From Aaosphaeria pasadenensis (taxonomy: Eukaryota; Ascomycota; Dothideomycetes; Pleosporales), in contig JAKLMB010000026.1 of assembly GCA_022813625.1 (NCBI GenBank), forward strand, positions 308,954 through 372,953: a DNA stretch of 64,000 nt. The letters are read 5' to 3'. Under the pieces are notes generated by a model, which did no database searches, was not told the origin of the DNA, and worked only from the letters and a program-made list of their open reading frames with translations. This document shows positions 48,201 through 59,615 of the stretch, one piece after another. Position numbers and translations under genes: made by a program. The first letter of the stretch is position 1. Each line of letters starts with the position of its first letter.

Positions 48201-51200
48201 ACCTTCCTTGTCCTTCGCCCCTCAACACCACAAGATCCTATCGTGACCTTCCCTTTTCACGACCTTCTACAAAGCACAGAGTACTTGTGGAAGAACATCA
48301 TTCGCGCTAGATTATTCCCGTGTGAGTGTTTGTTCCGATAATTGCCATACACCAGAATGCTTTGGAACAGCTCATTGTTGCACTCATTCCGACCGTTGGT
48401 CTCTTCTCTGCCACCCGTGTCGATAACAGGTACCTGGGTATGCGGAGTACCTTTCCTGTGATACCGCTTCTCGGTCTTGGTACCTGTGGCTTGGGCCCCT
48501 CATGCGACTGTATCATGTTGGTTCTGGTTCTGGTCCTCCTTGTGCTGCTGCTGCTAGTAACTGCTACACAGAATACAGAGCAGATATCGGGCATCTTGCC
48601 TACTCGTACAAAGTTGGCTTCTCAACCATCTATTGTCCGTGCTGGATACAACGACTTCTCACCGCCAATTGTCGTGCACGGCATCTGGCGACTTGACTGG
48701 CCCCCGTGGGGTTTCGCTTACCCTTTAGCAGAAGCTTGGTAGCCGTCCAACATCTTGGGTCTTTGGGTGTTCTCGTAGGGCCGTGCAGCATCTTGTCTTG
48801 ACTTGCTTGACTATTGAGTTTCTTGCCATGCTCCTCCCGCTCTGTTCACTCGCGAGTCGCTGCTCATGGCCCATGGGTCCCACGGAATGATGGTGAGAGT
48901 ATGTACTTCCTTGAAGTTCCTTTCTTTCACCTTTCCTTTGACCTTGGACCATGACCCTGTCGAGAATACCAACCGAGTACGAAGCGAAATAAACCTTGCA
49001 CTTTAGCCAGCCAAACAGGATGGCCATCAGAGCAAACAGATTGGAAACATCAGATCCCTTCCCTCTCAACCGGCATGTCCTGTTTCCGACCACCGCAACA
49101 TCATTCTTATTCATCCAACTTTAATCAACATCATGACGCGCAGGTCCCTGCAGCCCACGCACTGAATATCAATGCCCTAATTACTCAGTACTTACCTACT
49201 CTACAAAAATGTTCGGCGCTGCGACCTCTCTGGAACCCAACATCCTCTCCGATGGAGATGTGCTCATCCTCTTCTGATCCTCTTACGACTGATTCCCATG
49301 CCGCCACAAGGCCCACTCTTTCAACGTGTTCTAACGGCAATCCCACGTTTCACAGTTTCAGCCCGTAACATGCCTCCTCATTCCTATTAGTTCTTCCTGC
49401 TTGAGTGTGGAACTCCTCAATCCGGGCGGCTATCAAGGTGCACGAATCGATCTTGAGACCTGGTCTCGTGAGATCGCTCTGAGTCTCCACATGCCTTACC
49501 CTCGAGCTTTTACTCATATGGGCGCTGTGCCATTTTGCACTCATCACAATTGAGTTGCACAGTGGAGGCGCCTCGGTTACGTTCGGCACCAAAGTGTGCC
49601 GCATTCCCAGTTGGGCGAGCTGGTGTTTTGCCCAACGCCAAGTCTCCGTGCGTGCTGGCAAGTATCAACGATCACGACCTACATCATCGGACAGGAATAG
49701 CTTTGGTCCTTGCTACTTTCAATTCAAGGCTGAGAGATCCTGGCAGGCTTGCCAAAACCCCAGTGTGGCACTTGAGGATTTCCGCTTCATTAGGAATTTT
49801 CATGAGGTGCATGGTCATGCTCCGCTTCTTTACCAATGCATGCATCTGAAGAGCTCCTTATCAAATCGTTTCCCATATTGATTCTTCCTTCTTTATAAGA
49901 TGTTGAGTTTTGTAAAGTGGGAATTCTCTCCTCACGAATATCGTATCTAGTCTGGACAATGGTACCTGTAAGTCCAACGACTGATCTACAATCGCTCTTC
50001 GTCCGAGCAGCGTCCTCATTACTCAAATCGTCAATTGGGCAACTTCACTCAGCATGCTGAATTCTTCATTTGGAAATCTGAAGATACTGGTATGGTGTGT
50101 TTGGCAGGCCCTGACCCCAAGGAACATTACAACTTTCGGCCTTTCTATCTGGCCGTGTGCGCTCGTCCCTTCTTTGGGCATCAAAAACAATCGATCGACA
50201 ATACGTGGTCATATTCACACCGCCAACATCAGAGCTTGCTTTGTAGCAGTTTATCTGAATGGGTTACTGAACTCAAGTCCCTCATCCACTGACTGGAGAT
50301 TGTCGTTGGCCTTTTGCAAATCATCGCACTTCACACGGTCACTTCTAGGGCTCTCTCGTTTGGCAATTCCGGATCAATGTGCAGAAGAGAGACAGCGCTG
50401 GCTATGTCAATGCTTGAGCTAAGACGTGTATTTCTTGATGCGTAGTAGAAACCGGTGACTTTACGCTCAACAGTAGTGATTTGAACTATCAGTTGTAATC
50501 TACTTGAACAATCACTGGTGCACTGAATTGCTCCCCCATTCCAACTACCACTTAAAGGTGGCCAGCCATTATCTATCCATTGTTGGTAAGTCTTTGCCAT
50601 AATTACCAACTATCTATACGGGGTACCTTGTGACTATCTATTATGAATCATGATATTCTTGTTCGTTTGCTGGTAAAATGCTGCAAAAGAAGGTCGGGTC
50701 ATGTATGTATATATCTAGCTGATACGCACAGCCATATGCAGTACAATATTAATGCACGTCGACGTAGACTCGCTACTCACTATATTTTGCTACACTGGCT
50801 CTACTCAAATCCCACAGTATCAGATATATGAAATTCATACGAGCTGAATACCCAGGTGAGTGATTAGATTCAAGAATCGTCTGATTATGTAGAATCGTCC
50901 ATGAACTGCGACAATATAACATACTCCATGCAACATAGTATTGAACATGAAAACTTCATTCAGAGTCCACATTCAGAATACTGCTAGTCCTTGCTCATAT
51001 AGAAGTAAGTATTATGAACCAGGCAAACCTTTCCGTGCAAGTACACAGTAGAGCTTTTCCCTAGTTATGTTGAGTATGTAGTATAACCCATTCTTTCGGC
51101 TCAGCGTCAATTGATAACGCAAAAATCATCGTATTATTTTAACATATCGAATTCAGTAGGCCAAGGAGACAAGTTTGATATCTATTGGGAATTTATTTAA

Positions 51201-51369
51201 CGAAGCCGAATGCCTGCATACACCGAATGCTGTGAGTTGCTCTCAACAGGCGCTAGTCTGTGGCCGGGAATTTCCGTCTTGGCGTATTGAAGAACTTCGG
51301 CGTCCTCGTTCAACACCACCCACAGCTCCGCAGTCAAGCCATTGCATCCTCCACAACCCTCAATTCATC

Positions 51370-52208
51370 ATGAGCTCCCTTCGCATCGCCAGAGCCGCCC
51401 TCCGCGTCAGGCCCACTGCTGCCCTCCGCCCCATCCAGCGAAGGGGATATGCCGACGTCGCCTCAGACAACATCAAGCTCTCCCTCACTCTTCCTCACCA
51501 GGTACGTATCAATTGCCATTGCGCGCGAGAAACATTTCATCTTTCCATCGACCGAAGCAATCTCGTCCCAATCCGATGCTAACCAGAGTACCTTCTAGGC
51601 CATCTACAAGTCGCAAGATGTGTACGTTGCTACCCGTTTGCCCGAGCCCACCACCGATACGTAGCGATTCGATACTGACGGATTATACTTTACAGTGTCC
51701 AGGTCAACCTTGCCGCCGAGACTGGAGATATGGGTGTTTTGGCCAACCACGTTCCCTCAATCGAACAGTTGAAGCCCGGTCTCATTGAAATCATCGAGGA
51801 GAGTGGCGGCAGCAAGCAGTTCTTCCGTACGTCGATCCGATAAACATTCGCCAACAAAGGATACAAGTTGTTGACTGTGTTGTTAGTTTCTGGTGGATTT
51901 GCCGTCGTACAGCCCAACTCCCATCTCAGCATCAACGCTGTTGAGGGTTTCCCCTTGGAGGACTTCAGCGCCGATGTAAGTAGCGATAGGATTTGGAAGA
52001 AACGAGTCATAGTTCGGGGTTGACATTTTACAGGCCGTCCGAAACCAGATCGCAGAGGCTCAGAAGATTGCCAGCGGAAACGGCAGTGAGCAGGATGTTG
52101 CTGAGGCCAAGATTGAGCTCGAGGTATGTTTTATCGACCACGTAACAATTCGCACTTGTATTGACCGTGCAATAGGTTTTGGAGACCCTCCAGGCCGCAT
52201 TGAAATAA
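51370..52208 (+). CDS. ATP16: Mitochondrial ATP synthase F1 subunit delta (Atp16)
   Basis: Central-stalk subunit of F1 (homologue of bacterial epsilon). Six exons: 51370-51501, 51599-51621 (23 nt), 51696-51826, 51887-51975, 52034-52123, 52176-52208; 165 aa. The N-terminus MSSLRIARAALRVRPTAALR followed by RRGYA is a typical cleavable presequence. The mature start KLSLTLPHQAIYKSQDVVQV, GDMGVLANHVPSIEQLKPG, and SGGSKQFFLSGGFAVVQPNS are diagnostic. A helical C-terminus (AVRNQIAEAQKIASGN to VLETLQAALK) completes the fold. The 23-nt second exon is fixed by the GTACGT donor at 51622; other choices break frame. Confidence 0.94.
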
Positions 52209-52549
52209 GCGCGTGTAAATAGCTTTTCTTTGGCATTGCGTGATGTGTACACTAGGAGAAGCGGACAGGCGACTGCCCACTACAGACACAAGATAGAAGG
52301 CGCTCTCTGGCCGTAAAACACTTACATCCAAAAACCTACTTCCACCTGTCCAAACACTATCTTCTACTCGAGTCGCACATTGACTATTGCGACCGAAACA
52401 TTCTCGTTCACGCCCTATGTACCCTTATTTTCTCCTATTGTTTTAACACTTTGACATCTGTTTAGCTCTTCTATTCGAACGCTGCCATACTCGATCCTCG
52501 CAACAGCACCAGAAATAGACATCCTACCAAACTTCCCTTTCAATACGCC
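52209..52549. other. Intergenic, no gene seen
   Basis: Short tandem-gene spacer: 3' region of ATP16 and promoter of the next gene. Nothing else recognised. Confidence 0.6.
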
Positions 52550-54293
52550 ATGTCTAGCCGCAGTCTTCACGAATCTCCACTCTCTCCGCAAAGTGATTAT
52601 CTCCCGCTCCTCGACGCTACCTTCACACTAGATGCCCCTCTAATGGACATACCGCGATCAAAATCTCCGGCATATCTCCAGGGGAAAAATCCATATGGGG
52701 ATGTGCTGTTAAAACAGTCTATGTCACCTTTACATGCAACCATGCCAACCAAGTCGTCAGCCGGCAACACTTACGAATGGGTTGAGACATCTGGCCCAAC
52801 TAGACTTACTGCTCGACCAAAAAGACGTGGCCCGGGAGGGGGCCAACTCACATCGGTAAGCCCACTGGCACTTCAACAGCTAAGAGTTCAACCCAGGGTA
52901 GGGCTTGTCAGGACAACAAAGGATTTTTTTGAGAGCAAGTCTTCGGGGGCACAGCAACACAAAGGGTCGCATTTACCGAAGAAAAGAAAAGCCGGGCTCG
53001 GTGATGAAAGCGGGCCACAGAAGGGAAGGCGGTCGCCGCACCATTCGGCTCGCTCAAGGGAAGAGTTTAGAGCACCATACCCTCGCCAAAATGTGGCAAT
53101 GGCGAATAGCAACACTCAACCACAAGGAAGCGACTTCACTTGGACCCTGTACCCAGATCGATCCTGTGAGGAGTATCCCAATGAAGCTCAGTCTGATATT
53201 CAAGTTGTCACCGCGTCCACCCAAGAAGAAACGGGAGGCCGCCGGCATTCCTACCCTAAACTTGTGAGAAGCCAGTGTATGCCGACGTCGGAATTAGCTG
53301 CTAAAGCCTTTCAACATCTAGCCCAATGCCACTTCAAAGACGAAAGTCAGGGACCTGATTGCTGTTTTCGAAGGGCCGCATTCAAGATGATGCTGCTTCC
53401 TTTTGCCACCAATTATCCTCGGGCCAGGCAGGTCAGTAGTGCTCGTAATTGGGTAGGGGGTCGGGGTTGGGTTCACGAAAGAGCAACATTGAAGTGACCA
53501 TGACACAAAGGCTTTTGCATGCGGTACCATTCCTGAGACTTGTTACTGACTGCCTGATACATAGTGTACCCGAGAAGGAAATTTACATCGTTTCGGAACA
53601 CGTAGCGGTGTTCCTGGTAACATCGCCAATCTCGATGGACTCAACGAAGGTGATACCAAGTTCCGCCAATCCTCTAGAATCCCCGAAAATCCATCATTGG
53701 TTTCCGAGAGTAGCATTTGCCTGGATGAGTTTGAGGTTCCTGCTGACCTTGAAAACCGCACCGCCTACGGCCGACGGGGAACATTAGATTTTGGCTTTCC
53801 CGGAGCATGGAAATCCACTCCGCTCAAGGCGTCGTTCAAGAAGGCGTATGTACACAGCGCCTCTAGAAAAACTAGCAATTGCTCGTTAGGCATGTCCGCT
53901 CAAGGCATGGACGCCCCCGTGGACGAGTCTGGAGAGAGCATAGGGAAGCAATCTAGCGATTTGTTAGGCCTAGACCTTGAGTCTCTTCTTGATATTCTCC
54001 TCACTAAGAATGGAAATGTTGTGATCAATAGCCTAGCTTCCAACAATGGAGCCACTGAGACGCCTACCCAGAATGAGCAGAGCCATTGTCTGGGAGCGTG
54101 GCCAGAACGGCAAATTGTTACACCCAAGAGGCCTCACAGCGCTCTGGTGTCAAAGTTAGATACCGCATTGATCGAAAGGCTGGTTGGTTACGTTGAATTT
54201 GCTGCATATGAAATGGGATTACATCTTGAGAATGGGCCAAGCTCGGTAGATGATGAGAAATTCAGAGATGCCCTCGTCGATGACGACCTGTAA
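52550..54293 (+). CDS. Unrecognised, largely disordered protein, probably nuclear
   Basis: Two exons, 52550-53431 and 53565-54293; 536 aa. The 133-nt intron has GTCAGT and CATAG borders, and phase 0 on both sides. No domain is recognised. The first half is rich in Ser, Pro, Arg and Gly (RPKRRGPGGG) and has a basic cluster PKKRKAG fitting a monopartite nuclear signal. A more ordered segment (MPTSELAAKAFQHLAQCHFK, with CCFRRAAFKMMLLPF) ends exon 1. Exon 2 has LGLDLESLLDILLTKNGNVV and SKLDTALIERLVGYVEFAAY before an acidic end (DALVDDDL). Continuity over 1.6 kb and in-frame splicing support a real gene; it may be lineage-specific. It runs tail-to-tail with the kinase-ankyrin gene. Confidence 0.7.
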
Positions 54294-54546
54294 AATCAAC
54301 AGAGATCTGGACAAAGGCTTTTTCAAGCCATGGAAACTCTATTAAATAGTAACCTGACGGTCAATTTGCTTTCTCATGCTAGCTGTTCCTTGACTACAGT
54401 AGTACGAGAGATCATGTGAGATATATGCGAATATACATAGCGATTTCGGATTACATTCCATCAATGGACACGTTCAACCGTTCAAAACACTTGAATTCAG
54501 AATTACTATCACAATCTAGCTTCATCCGCTACTCGCCAGCCAGGTA

Positions 54547-57500
54547 CTATGCTCCTCCCTCTTGCATTGCAGGCAAAATGTCACTAAGGCGAAGTGCATT
54601 GGGATCATTTGGATCAGTAATTGCGCCAGCAAACATGGGCAACGAACTAGGATCTTGATAAACACATAGGTAGAAGCAGCGTCCAATAGGAAGTGCGGCA
54701 CACTTGTCAAGCAGCGGTCCCCTCTCGAAATTGGATACACCTGGTCTTTAGTCAGCATATGCGCCCTGTTTCTTTCTAATGTTGCCCACATACTGAAGTC
54801 TGTTACCTCGATCCTCCCATCGTCTGGAAAGACCATCCAGCGACGCACTCTGTCCGTAGTCAACCGCTTAAAGACATGAGAATAGGTTGAAAACATGGAA
54901 GCCCCCTTCGCTTCCATGACGAGGATGATCGTTCTCGTATGGTCCTCCCAATCCTCTCTGGCCTTCTCGAGCTCGCTCTCCGGAACTTCCCACAAAGCCA
55001 ATTCCTTTTCTCGCCAGGTATCTTGTAATCTGTTCAGCGCCCGATCAAATGCGGTTCCTCCCTCTGCGTCACGGACACTCAAGTCGAGCCCGTCTAGATT
55101 CAGTAGCATCTCTACCGCCTGAGCATTACCGAAACGGACGGCCAGGTGGAGAAGTGATTTCTTCTTCGGCCCCTGAGTCGTATTGAGGTGTTTCACCGGA
55201 TGTTTGAAGTATGTCAGTATGGTCTCGAGCAGGCCCGTTGTGATTGTCCTTGTCTTTCCATGAGGCGTGTACGCCACAGCTACCTGCAGCGCATTATATC
55301 CACCATCGTCCGTATTCCAACAAGAGGCGAAGAGAACATCACGCCCACCGGTGAGTTTGAGAAAAGCCTTGACCTGGGCTAGATTAGATGGGTACAAAAG
55401 CGCTCTGCGCATCAATCTACCAAGCAGTGTCTGTGAGGAACTAGTTGACGAATCGTGGCGAGTGGCCACGATATCGCACCTGCTCGCCCTTTCGAATATG
55501 ATCCTCGCATTATCGAAATGGTTGTTGATCAGTGCATTCTCGAATGCTTGAGAAAGATCGATTGCTGTTGTACAGAGAGCTTCGTGATGGGTGATCAAGG
55601 CGTTGAGATAGTATTTGGCATCGACTTGCCCTGCTAGCTCGGAGATGATCATGGGCCACGAGTATTCCTCATTCGTTTGTACATCAAGTTTGAGTAACTC
55701 GTCGAAGAGATGCTTACTGTTGTTGGCTGCCGCGTTGATCAATATCCCAGTCCATTGTTTGATATCTGGTCTTAGGGTAGATCCTTGCCATCCGAACAAG
55801 GCATGTAGAGCATATGGTTGACCATGTGTACCTGCATAGTGGAAGGCTGTCGCGCCCACACCGTTGACACGTTGCGGATTGGCGCCTTTTGAAAGGAGGA
55901 GCTCTATCGTTCGCCGGCAGTTCTCTCGATGCTTGTTATTGTGCAATTGTATACGATAGAACACCAGTCCTCCCGAATAGCTAGCGGCCGCTGCTAATGG
56001 TAACGCATGTACGGGATTTCCAACATTGTTTATGCGGAAACTGGTATTGAGTAGCGACAGGTCGGCATATTCAGTGTCCAGTAATATCTCCAAGATCTCT
56101 ATCTGGTGCATCTGGGAGGCCCAATTCACAGGACTGTGTTGCAAATCCTTCGCGCCCCCTGCAACATCGAAAGGATCTGCTCCAAGTCCCAACAGTACTT
56201 TTACAGCAGGGAGACAATCTGCAGCGACGGCCCATAAGAGAGGTGTGCCGTCGCAGATTCCGTAGAATCTATCTGCTCCGGTATATCCATTGTTCAAGTT
56301 GGTATGTCCCGTCGAATGGGACTCGAGGGGACACCCAAGTGCGCGAAGTAGCAAGCCAATGAATGGGATATCATGATGATTGAAACTACTGAGGAAATGC
56401 AAGGCAGATATGTTCTCCTTTGATACGAGTGTAACGTCGGCACCGGCTGCCACGAGGCATACTACCATTTTGTATTGTCCGGCTCTGCATGCAGCAATTA
56501 GAGGGGTTTCCTGCATGCCATCACGCGAATTGATATCGGAGCCATTTGCGATGAGGTCCTTGACGCGATCTAGGTCGCCCGCCGAAGCAGCAAGCACAAT
56601 ATGGTTACTATCGGGTATCGGTCGGCCGAACCATTGAGCATTGTCGACGAGCCATTCCGGTTCGATGTGCCATCCTTTCCCAATCCCTTGATATTCGTCA
56701 CGGATGATCTGACGAGTTTGATCGAAGCGCTCTGGATTGACGGCTTGGAGTCTTCGCGACGCTATGCGGCTGCCAGAGATCATGCCCTTAACAAGCCATT
56801 CGGTATCGTCATCGGGATATTGTTGGTTGAACGTCGTGTACATCCAGCCCACTGTCCACTGTGCTTCCTCGTGGCCATTCTGTACCGCAAACTTTAACAG
56901 CTGGAGGGCACGGGAAACTTCTTCGCTCTGCTCCTGTTCGTCGTCTTCAACGATAACAAAGGCAATGAGACCAAGTGCTAATTCGTAGGCTGCGGTGGTC
57001 CTCCTTTCCATAGGCTCGCGAATGTCGTCCGACACCTCCCCCAAACTACGCATCACGTAGTCTAGAAGTGGCCCAGGAAGGATGGTCATGTTCGCCAGAT
57101 AATTCGTTAACTTCAGTTTCTTTAGTCACTGTAACATATGCAATGGATCGAACGGAGTTCAACTTTCGTACTCACCTTCACAACGTCGTCAATATGATTC
57201 TGCAGGGCCAACTGAGCATACTTTTTGTTGTCTCTCGAAGTACCGCATACGAGGTCGTCCCACGAAGCCCCGAATATGAAGTCCTCCCAATCCGTCTCTT
57301 TCAATGCTGATGTGGCGACTCTTACTCGAGGAAGAGTATAGTCCATATTCATGCGAGGACTGAAATTCCACGGGAAGCTTTGGGGTACCGCGACGTATTG
57401 AGAATCTTCTTTCACTATGAACGGCCATGCTCTTGCCATTGTTACCTCTGATTCGTGTTCTCGGCCAGTTAGCTCAGAGTGATTAATGCGTGGGAAATTG

Positions 57501-58953
57501 AAAACTTACCCATAACAAACGTAGTCTGCACGGTGGTACTCTCGGATGAAACTACTTGGCCAAGGTCTACACGAATGTGATCCCGCTGCCCGTGAACTTC
57601 CACAGATGTATTGATGCCTTCTAGCACACATACGATCTTGCGTACCGAAACACTTCTCCTCGATATATCTCCTTGCAGCGCCTGAAACACGATCGAGGCC
57701 GCTTGCTCATTCCACCTTGGCGAATAGTTTGTCAATGTTTCGTCATCAAGTAAGTGGGGTGGCACGTAAGGCGTCCCAGGTTCTTTGACTGAAGATCGCT
57801 CCGTGACGGTGAGGTTGGAGAATCTTTCCAGAATCATGACGGCGCTCAACGAGAGACTCCCCCATCGTTTGAAATAATCGAGTCCCATGGACATGTTCGC
57901 AACTGGGGGGCCATTACTCTTCTGACTTTGGATGTAAGTCAGCGCACGCGTTGACCGATCCGACGTCAATATTCCCAGGAGAACTAGACCTAGAGAGAAT
58001 ACGTCGATCTTGTGCAGGTCTTCTTTTGCGACGTTTTTCAAGTCCAGCTGCTCAGGTGGATTCCAGAATCTCGTTCCCTGTGGCGGGATACTTGATGAGT
58101 CTACGTCGTCAAGCAAAATTGCACACCCGAAGTCCGCAATTTTCGCTCGGTATGGGCGTTGTACATCATTCGTGGGAAACACCAGGATGTTCTTTGGCTT
58201 GATGTCGCAGTGCACGACGCCCACCCGATGGAGCTTCTCAACGCCCATTGCTATATCAATGCATAGCTGCAACTGGTGGCCAAGGGGAAGTCTTTTATTT
58301 GAGTCCAGAAACTTATCAAGATCACCGAGGGGCGCGGCTTCATAGACAAGCACAGGAAGAAGTACTGACTTCTCCGGATTCGAGTAGCTCCAGCATGCTC
58401 CAAGCAGTCGAACGATATTTTCACATGCTCGTATGTCGTCGTTCGTTAGAACTGCGATTTCTCTGCCAATTCAGTCAACATCCATACAACGAGTGCCATT
58501 ACGAAGCGCAGCGCTATATAGCGGGCATATTCGCAAGTCAAACAATGGATCTAAAATTACTTACTTGGCCATGGAATAAAGCATCTTTTGAGTCTGACGA
58601 AGCTCGACTGATTCGGCTAACTTCGCAACTCTTACTGCGACTGACGCTGGTAGTATACCTCTGGAACCTTGTTGTTGCTTCCGGATTTGTATGTCCTCGA
58701 TGTCTTTCGATTTGATGACACTGACGGAGAATGAGCCCCCCGATCCTCCGCTACTGGCGTACGAGAGAAGTTCATCATCCAAGAAGATCCTCGACAGATA
58801 CTGTTGTAACGCATCTTTTGCTATATCGTCCATCCTACGAAATGCTAGAGCTAGAAATGCGAGGATATCGAAAGGGCGATGCGCATGAACGTTCTCGCCA
58901 TCGTCCACCCTCGAGGGCGCCGTAGCTGTAATCGAAGCAGCGGTGTCATCCAT
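54547..58953 (-). CDS. Protein kinase with Sel1-like segment and C-terminal ankyrin repeats
   Basis: Five exons: 58953-58565, 58462-57510, 57447-57176, 57119-54794, 54740-54547; 1377 aa. The kinase domain occupies about residues 70-400: Gly-rich SGGSGGSFSVSV, VAVRVAK (Lys 111 possible ATP lysine), the catalytic loop HCDIKPKN (214-221, HCD replacing HRD but with Asp kept), IADFG (238-242), and GTRFWNPPE as the APE equivalent. Catalytic residues appear complete. A helical Sel1-like stretch (LQLLKFAVQNGHEEAQWTVG) precedes ankyrin repeats from about 709 to 1290 (LAASAGDLDRVKDLIANGSD, ETPLIAACRAGQYKMVVCLV, LLHLAVRFGNAQAVEMLLNL). The last intron (GTATGT...GACCAG, branch CTGAC) changes the C-terminus to VSNFERGPLLDKCAALPIGR and NDPNALRLSDILPAMQEGGA. 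The start is the ATG at 58953; a stop lies upstream in frame. Exon 4's acceptor (57120) is the weakest junction, so a split into two genes is possible. Ligand and substrate unknown. Confidence 0.8.
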
Positions 58954-59615
58954 GATGTTATTTTGAAAAGCACCCAAAGCGATGCCAACAACTGTGTCTC
59001 TTCAACTTCGACTAACGTTGGGATGGGGCCTGGTATTATACAAAATATCCGCACGACCAGCGATACGCGTCATTCTTGACACAGTAGAGCCTGATGCCCT
59101 CGAACATTACATGTAGCGCCAGTCTCAGTGGGGGAAGGTCTTGTAACATTGTCGATGGTGGCTGAGTGCAAGAACACTATTTCGGGATTTCAAAAAGAAG
59201 CAAACCATCGGCCCGGCCTATCGTTCATAGCCCCGGCCTTTGGATGTGATACGAAAGATTCGGATTCGTCCGGTCAAGGTAACTGACCTATGATGTCTTG
59301 TTCCTTGGAAAACAATAATATTCGCATCATGGTCTAGGCCCGTCCCAATGGAGTATCCTGGCGTTTTCCGAGACGAGCTGAAAAGTTTTGTGTCTAGAAT
59401 TAGGGTAAAATGCTTTTTGCAGGCGGACCTCCACCCCGCGATGTATCGACTCAGCTCGTCGGCCACCCTCCCTTCCAATTGGCCAACCCGGCAAGTCGGA
59501 GTCAAGGCTAAGGGTACGCAACAATCTCATGTTGATACCTTGAGCCACAATCCTCGGCACGAATGAATGACGCTCTCACTTGCTTCTTCTCATCGAGATC
59601 TCAGAATTAATCGAC
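58954..59615. promoter_or_regulatory. Shared divergent promoter, kinase-ankyrin / HeLo-pseudokinase
   Basis: 662 bp between opposite start codons, holding both promoters. Shared control is plausible but not shown. No factor site or TATA box is convincing. Confidence 0.5.

Larger units (their letters stand above)
43276..51369. other. Long gene-poor interval (about 8.1 kb)
   Basis: No gene recognised on either strand. It holds CA/CACACT tracts (about 43925-44030), a long GT repeat, (TATCC)n and CTCCCTC tracts, and six TACTCCGTA motifs (44331, 44991, 45281, 45678, 47261, 48114). Open frames of 100-148 aa (for example 44350-44679, 48326-48742, 49535-49881) are overlapping in several frames, biased in composition, and lack domains. 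A short or non-coding transcript cannot be excluded. The final 300 bp form the ATP16 promoter. Confidence 0.6.

Noticed and set aside
48326..48742. 138-codon open frame with a Val/Leu-rich hydrophobic stretch
   Set aside because: Overlapped by comparable frames on both strands, of biased composition and without family resemblance; the hydrophobic run comes from a GTTCTGGTTCTGG-type repeat.
49535..50422. Cluster of 85-122-codon frames that might be exons of one gene
   Set aside because: Junctions between them do not produce a continuous conserved protein, and frames in alternative readings are equally long.
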